The notes under the pieces are model-generated. The model worked only from the letters and a program-made list of their open reading frames with translations. It ran no database searches and had not been told where the DNA came from. A program made the position numbers and the translations under genes. From assembly GCA_030064795.1 (NCBI GenBank), contig JASJEI010000222.1, forward strand, positions 1 to 16,038: DNA of 16,038 nucleotides, in the 5' to 3' direction. The stretch is from Pleurocapsa sp. MO_226.B13. GTDB taxonomy: Bacteria > Cyanobacteriota > Cyanobacteriia > Cyanobacteriales > Xenococcaceae. Numbering within the stretch: the stretch's first letter is position 1; the number at the start of each line of letters is the position of its first letter. Shown here in pieces: positions 13,120 to 16,038 of the stretch.

Positions 13120-14814
13120 ATGAAAATATTAAAGCTTGGCGATGATATAAATACTGATGATATTATTCCTGCTCATCGTAGTACTAATCCAGATCCAGAA
13201 CATCAAAAACATTATGTCCTCGAACATCTAATTGGTATCGATACCTTATTGAATTACGAAGTAATCGAAGCAGGGAAAAACTTTGGTTGTGGTTCGAGTC
13301 GCGAGTATGCACCCATTGCGATAAAGGCTGCGGGGATTAAATTAGTTCGCGCCCAATCCTTTGCGGAAATCTTTTATCGTAATAGTATTAATATCGGTTT
13401 GGAATTAGAAATTATTAGCGATAGTCAAGATAATCCTCTAGTCAAAGCTATTTCCGCAGCAGGGGGTTTAACCGCTTTTAATCAACAACGCCTGCAAAAC
13501 AAAATCTCTCTCCCTAAAAGTAATACTAAAGCCCGTCCGATGACTATGGCGGAGAAAATGTTAGCTAAAGCTTCGGGAAATGATTATGTTCAGCCTGGGG
13601 AAGTTGTATTTGCTAAGGTAGATCTGGCGATGTCCCACGATGCGATCGCAGCCCCTGTATTTGAGTTATTTAGACGTAATTTTGGCGAAAATGCCCATAT
13701 TTGGGATGCAGACAAGGTAGTATTAGTTGCCGATCATTTTATTCAGGTTAACGATATCCGCACAGATCCTCAAGCTACTAAGCTTTATCAGGATATGGTG
13801 GATTTTGCGCGTCAGTATGGTTGTAAGTTATTCGATCTGGTATCCCCTGGAGAAGCATCGGGTATCTGTCATGTCTTGCTACCAGAAAGAGGTTTAATTC
13901 ACCCAGGAATGATTATTGCGGGTACTGATTCCCATAGCTGTACTTATGGTGCGTTTGGTAGTTTTTCGACGGGGGTTGGTACTACCGATATGGCGAATAT
14001 TCTAGCTACAGGAGAGATGTGGGTTCGCGTTCCTAGTACGATTGTCTTTGAGCTTTCTGGAATTTTACCCGAAGCTATTAGTGCTAAGGATATTATGCTG
14101 TTTATCCTCGGTAAAATCGGCTGTCAGGGTGCGATCGCAAAAGTAATTGAGTTTCGGGGAAGCATTATCGAACAGCTATCGATTGACGAACGGATGACTC
14201 TTAGCAATATGGCAATAGAGTGTGGTGCGATGTGTGGTTTAATCGCGCCTGATGCTAGTACTATTAATTATCTAAAAGACAAAAATGTCCCTGAGTATAC
14301 TTCCATAATAGGGGATAAAGATGCAATCTATGACCGCGTTTATCAATTCGATCTCAGTAACCTCGAACCACAAATAGCCTGTCCCCCCAAACCCGACAAG
14401 GTAGTTAATATTAGCGAGTTAGCCGAAGTACCGATTACACTCGCCTTTATTGGTTCTTGTACGGGAGGAAAACTTACCGACTTAGCCCAAGCTGCGGCGG
14501 TATTGCAAGATCGTCGCATAAATCCCAACGTACAGATGTATGTCGTTCCTGCTTCTCAGCTAGTGCGCCAGCAAGCCGAAGAGTTGGGTTACTTTGATAT
14601 CTTTAAACAGGCTGGAGTAGAAATTCTTAAATCTGGCTGTGGTGCTTGTATTAATTCTGGTAAAGGAGTATTAGGCAAACAAGAAACGGGTATCTATGCC
14701 ACCAACCGCAATTTTACAGGACGTACTGGCGATCCAACTGGTAAAAATTATTTAGCCTCTCCTAGGGTAGTTAGTATTTCGGCGATTAACGGAAAGATAA
14801 GCGATCGCCTGTAA
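13120..14814 (+). CDS. Fused LeuD-LeuC isopropylmalate dehydratase-type isomerase (HphCD-like)
   Basis: A single 564-aa polypeptide joins both subunits of an aconitase-superfamily hydro-lyase, small subunit first. Residues 1-115 are Leu[12 protein letters not shown], then [18 protein letters not shown] (55-72) and [15 protein letters not shown]. After a basic linker, LeuC starts with MTMAEKML (141): [27 protein letters not shown], and the [4Fe-4S] ligands C447 (SCTGG), C507 and C510 ([10 protein letters not shown]). It is the shorter archaeal/homoaconitase-like LeuC type, not the longer E. coli type usual for cyanobacterial leucine synthesis, and the normal LeuC and LeuD are separate proteins. 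The loop after DDIIPA reads HRSTNPDP instead of the Tyr-Leu sequence common in IPM and homoaconitate isomerases, so substrate choice may differ. In Nostoc punctiforme a fused LeuC/LeuD protein, HphCD, works in homophenylalanine synthesis; equivalence here is inferred. Confidence 0.9.
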   Translation: MKILKLGDDINTDDIIPAHRSTNPDPEHQKHYVLEHLIGIDTLLNYEVIEAGKNFGCGSSREYAPIAIKAAGIKLVRAQSFAEIFYRNSINIGLELEIISDSQDNPLVKAISAAGGLTAFNQQRLQNKISLPKSNTKARPMTMAEKMLAKASGNDYVQPGEVVFAKVDLAMSHDAIAAPVFELFRRNFGENAHIWDADKVVLVADHFIQVNDIRTDPQATKLYQDMVDFARQYGCKLFDLVSPGEASGICHVLLPERGLIHPGMIIAGTDSHSCTYGAFGSFSTGVGTTDMANILATGEMWVRVPSTIVFELSGILPEAISAKDIMLFILGKIGCQGAIAKVIEFRGSIIEQLSIDERMTLSNMAIECGAMCGLIAPDASTINYLKDKNVPEYTSIIGDKDAIYDRVYQFDLSNLEPQIACPPKPDKVVNISELAEVPITLAFIGSCTGGKLTDLAQAAAVLQDRRINPNVQMYVVPASQLVRQQAEELGYFDIFKQAGVEILKSGCGACINSGKGVLGKQETGIYATNRNFTGRTGDPTGKNYLASPRVVSISAINGKISDRL

Positions 14815-14825
14815 AGAGTCAGTTA

Positions 14826-15059
14826 CTATTTAATAATTACACTCAAGGTTAATCCTGTCATGCGCCAAGTGTTAAAACAGTTTTGAAACAACACTTCACT
14901 GGCTTCCTCTAAATCTCCATCTTCGCTGACAAATCCACCTTCAATTAGCTTTCCGCCTCTGGTTTCAAGATTTAAGCGGATTCGATCGCCTTCGTGCTTG
15001 AGAATTAGCTTTCCTCTGGCTAATACTTGTCCCGCACGACTAATAATTGCACATTCCAT
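14826..15059 (-). CDS. Small conserved-looking protein of unknown function
   Basis: A 77-aa protein that I do not recognise. It is a soluble, mostly beta-rich sequence: CAIISRAGQVLARGKLIL, then DRIRLNLETRGGKLIEGG, an acidic helix EDGDLEEASEVLFQNCF and a final strand MTGLTLSVIIK. There is no signal or membrane segment. It starts with ATG at 15059 and converges on the LeuD-LeuC fusion with only 11 nt between the stop codons. Codon use and in-frame integrity look like those of a real gene. Confidence 0.65.
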   Translation of the reverse strand: MECAIISRAGQVLARGKLILKHEGDRIRLNLETRGGKLIEGGFVSEDGDLEEASEVLFQNCFNTWRMTGLTLSVIIK

Positions 15060-15432
15060 TGGTCTTATCGATTTAAAGTAGTAAACAAATAGTAATATTT
15101 TTTGTAGCCCCCAGCTACAGCCTTTTGCAAGACTATCTGAATATCTAATATCATTTCTCTTTTAAGTTGCATTAATATTTTGGGTTTAGATCTCACGCAA
15201 AGACGCAAAGACGCAAAGACGCAAAGGCACAAAGGCACAAAGAAGTTAAATTTTAGAAGAGTGCATTATTATAGAGAATCGATATAACAAGTCAATAATC
15301 TAGTCAAGCAGATTTATCTATCTGCGTTAATCTGTGGACTTTATTATGGTTATCTGTCTTAGATTAAAATGAAAACCACTATATTAGATTAGCTTTTTTA
15401 ATAATTAGAGCAATATAATAGTATTACTTTTT
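15060..15432. other. Spacer with octamer array
   Basis: No gene is visible. It holds a 6-bp hairpin TGTAGC-CCCCA-GCTACA at 15103-15119 and the octamer array at 15195-15242. A TATAAT at 15414-15419 precedes the SRPBCC start by 13 nt and could be its -10 element, although no good -35 is present and the leader would be very short. Confidence 0.45.
15195..15242. repeat. Octamer tandem array ACGCAAAG x4 + GCACAAAG x2
   Basis: Six abutting 8-nt units: four perfect ACGCAAAG followed by two GCACAAAG. The period differs from the heptamer arrays elsewhere in the window. This type of array (often with ACGCAAAG) is common in cyanobacterial spacers. Confidence 0.92.
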
Positions 15433-16038
15433 ATGTCTATAAATCGATTAATTATGAATTTTAAAATTACAGCAAAACTAATATTTACTACTTGTTGCCT
15501 ATTGCCGATCTTTCTGACACAATATTCTCATTTTAGTTTAGCGTTAGCAGAAAACCTTGCTTTAAAAGCAACCGATTCTTATCAACTATCTCAACCAGAA
15601 AAATCTGCTTTAAAACAGGGAAAAGTCATATTAAAAGGACAGAAAGGAGATTATTTAGGTCAAGTCATAGCCACAGGTAACTTAGATAATGCTTGGGAGG
15701 TTTTAACTGATTATAATAATTTCGCTAAATTTTTACCTAATATAGCCTCTAGTAAAATAATTTCCCAACAAGGCGATCGCATTATTTTTGAACAGGTAAA
15801 TGTAGTCGATCTCTGGTTATTTAAGCAAGAGTTTGAAGTCCAAATCGAAGCGATTAAAAATAAACCAACCCAAGTCGATTTTCAGATAGTAGATGGGGAT
15901 TTAAAAAAACTAATTGGTAGATGGCAAATTGAGGAGACATCTCCAGGTAAAATTTTAGTCAGTCATGCAGTGGAAGTAGAACCAGGTTCGGATACAGAAA
16001 AAGCTTTTTTCTATGGCGTTTATGAGAGTTCTTTAGAA
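15433..16038 (+). CDS. Exported SRPBCC/START-like (polyketide cyclase-type) protein, 5' part
   Basis: An open frame from ATG at 15433 (alternative ATG at 15454) runs without a stop through the window end, giving 202 codons. The N-terminus is a signal peptide: basic start, hydrophobic KLIFTTCCLLPIFL and a likely cleavage after SLALA (about residue 39). The mature part shows an SRPBCC fold: a first strand, then NLDNAWEVLTDYNNFAKFLPN, the typical W-x-x-L-x-D-Y-x-x-x-x-F-x-P pattern of ligand-binding cyclase/COQ10-like domains, and beta strands with VDLWLFKQEFEVQIEA and GRWQIEE. Homologous exported SRPBCC proteins are common in cyanobacteria with no settled function; lipid or pigment binding is the usual guess. 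The 3' end is outside the window. Confidence 0.85.
   Translation, partial: MSINRLIMNFKITAKLIFTTCCLLPIFLTQYSHFSLALAENLALKATDSYQLSQPEKSALKQGKVILKGQKGDYLGQVIATGNLDNAWEVLTDYNNFAKFLPNIASSKIISQQGDRIIFEQVNVVDLWLFKQEFEVQIEAIKNKPTQVDFQIVDGDLKKLIGRWQIEETSPGKILVSHAVEVEPGSDTEKAFFYGVYESSLE

Overview
The window is chromosomal DNA of a cyanobacterium. The palindrome GCGATCGC (HIP1) recurs about 19 times by eye, nearly always inside genes. Several products are cyanobacterial types: a NatF/NatG-type amino-acid transporter, a photosystem I accumulation factor, a ClpS adaptor, DUF2993 and alpha-carbonic anhydrase. Genes are small, on both strands, with AT-rich spacers rich in short tandem heptamers, as in filamentous or baeocyte-forming cyanobacteria. 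The species cannot be named from this sequence.

Layout. 1-571: spacer with a heptamer array and a decayed minus-strand ORF. 572-1351: exported alpha-carbonic anhydrase. 1811-4155: amino-acid ABC transporter binding protein and one permease; the second permease and the ATPase are absent. 6358-4340 (minus): clpS, a CPBP membrane protease, a ParB/Srx-fold protein and a small acidic protein, tightly spaced. 6725-8475: alpha/beta hydrolase and DUF2993 protein. 8951-8505 (minus): GNAT acetyltransferase. 9113-9673: thylakoid thioredoxin-like PSI accumulation factor. 9674-10275: debris region without HIP1 sites, containing a group II intron reverse-transcriptase remnant and a transposon-end-like hairpin. 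10276-12204: ketosynthase protein with an N-terminal docking-type helix and no acyltransferase. 13027-12413 (minus): LysE-family exporter. 13120-14814: fused LeuD-LeuC dehydratase. 15059-14826 (minus): small unknown. 15433-16038: 5' part of an exported SRPBCC protein that runs off the window.

How they may work together. The left half is housekeeping: inorganic carbon, amino-acid uptake, proteolysis and thylakoid maintenance. The stretch 9.7-14.8 kb looks accessory: mobile-element debris, an AT-less ketosynthase, a LysE-type exporter and a LeuD-LeuC fusion of the kind used (as HphCD) for homo-amino-acid synthesis in Nostoc. This could be part of a specialised amino-acid or natural-product route, but hphA/hphB-like genes, carrier proteins and NRPS genes are not in the window, so this is inference. 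The ParB-like/acidic protein pair downstream of the CPBP protease resembles an orphan toxin-immunity cassette and is the other candidate for a little-described system.
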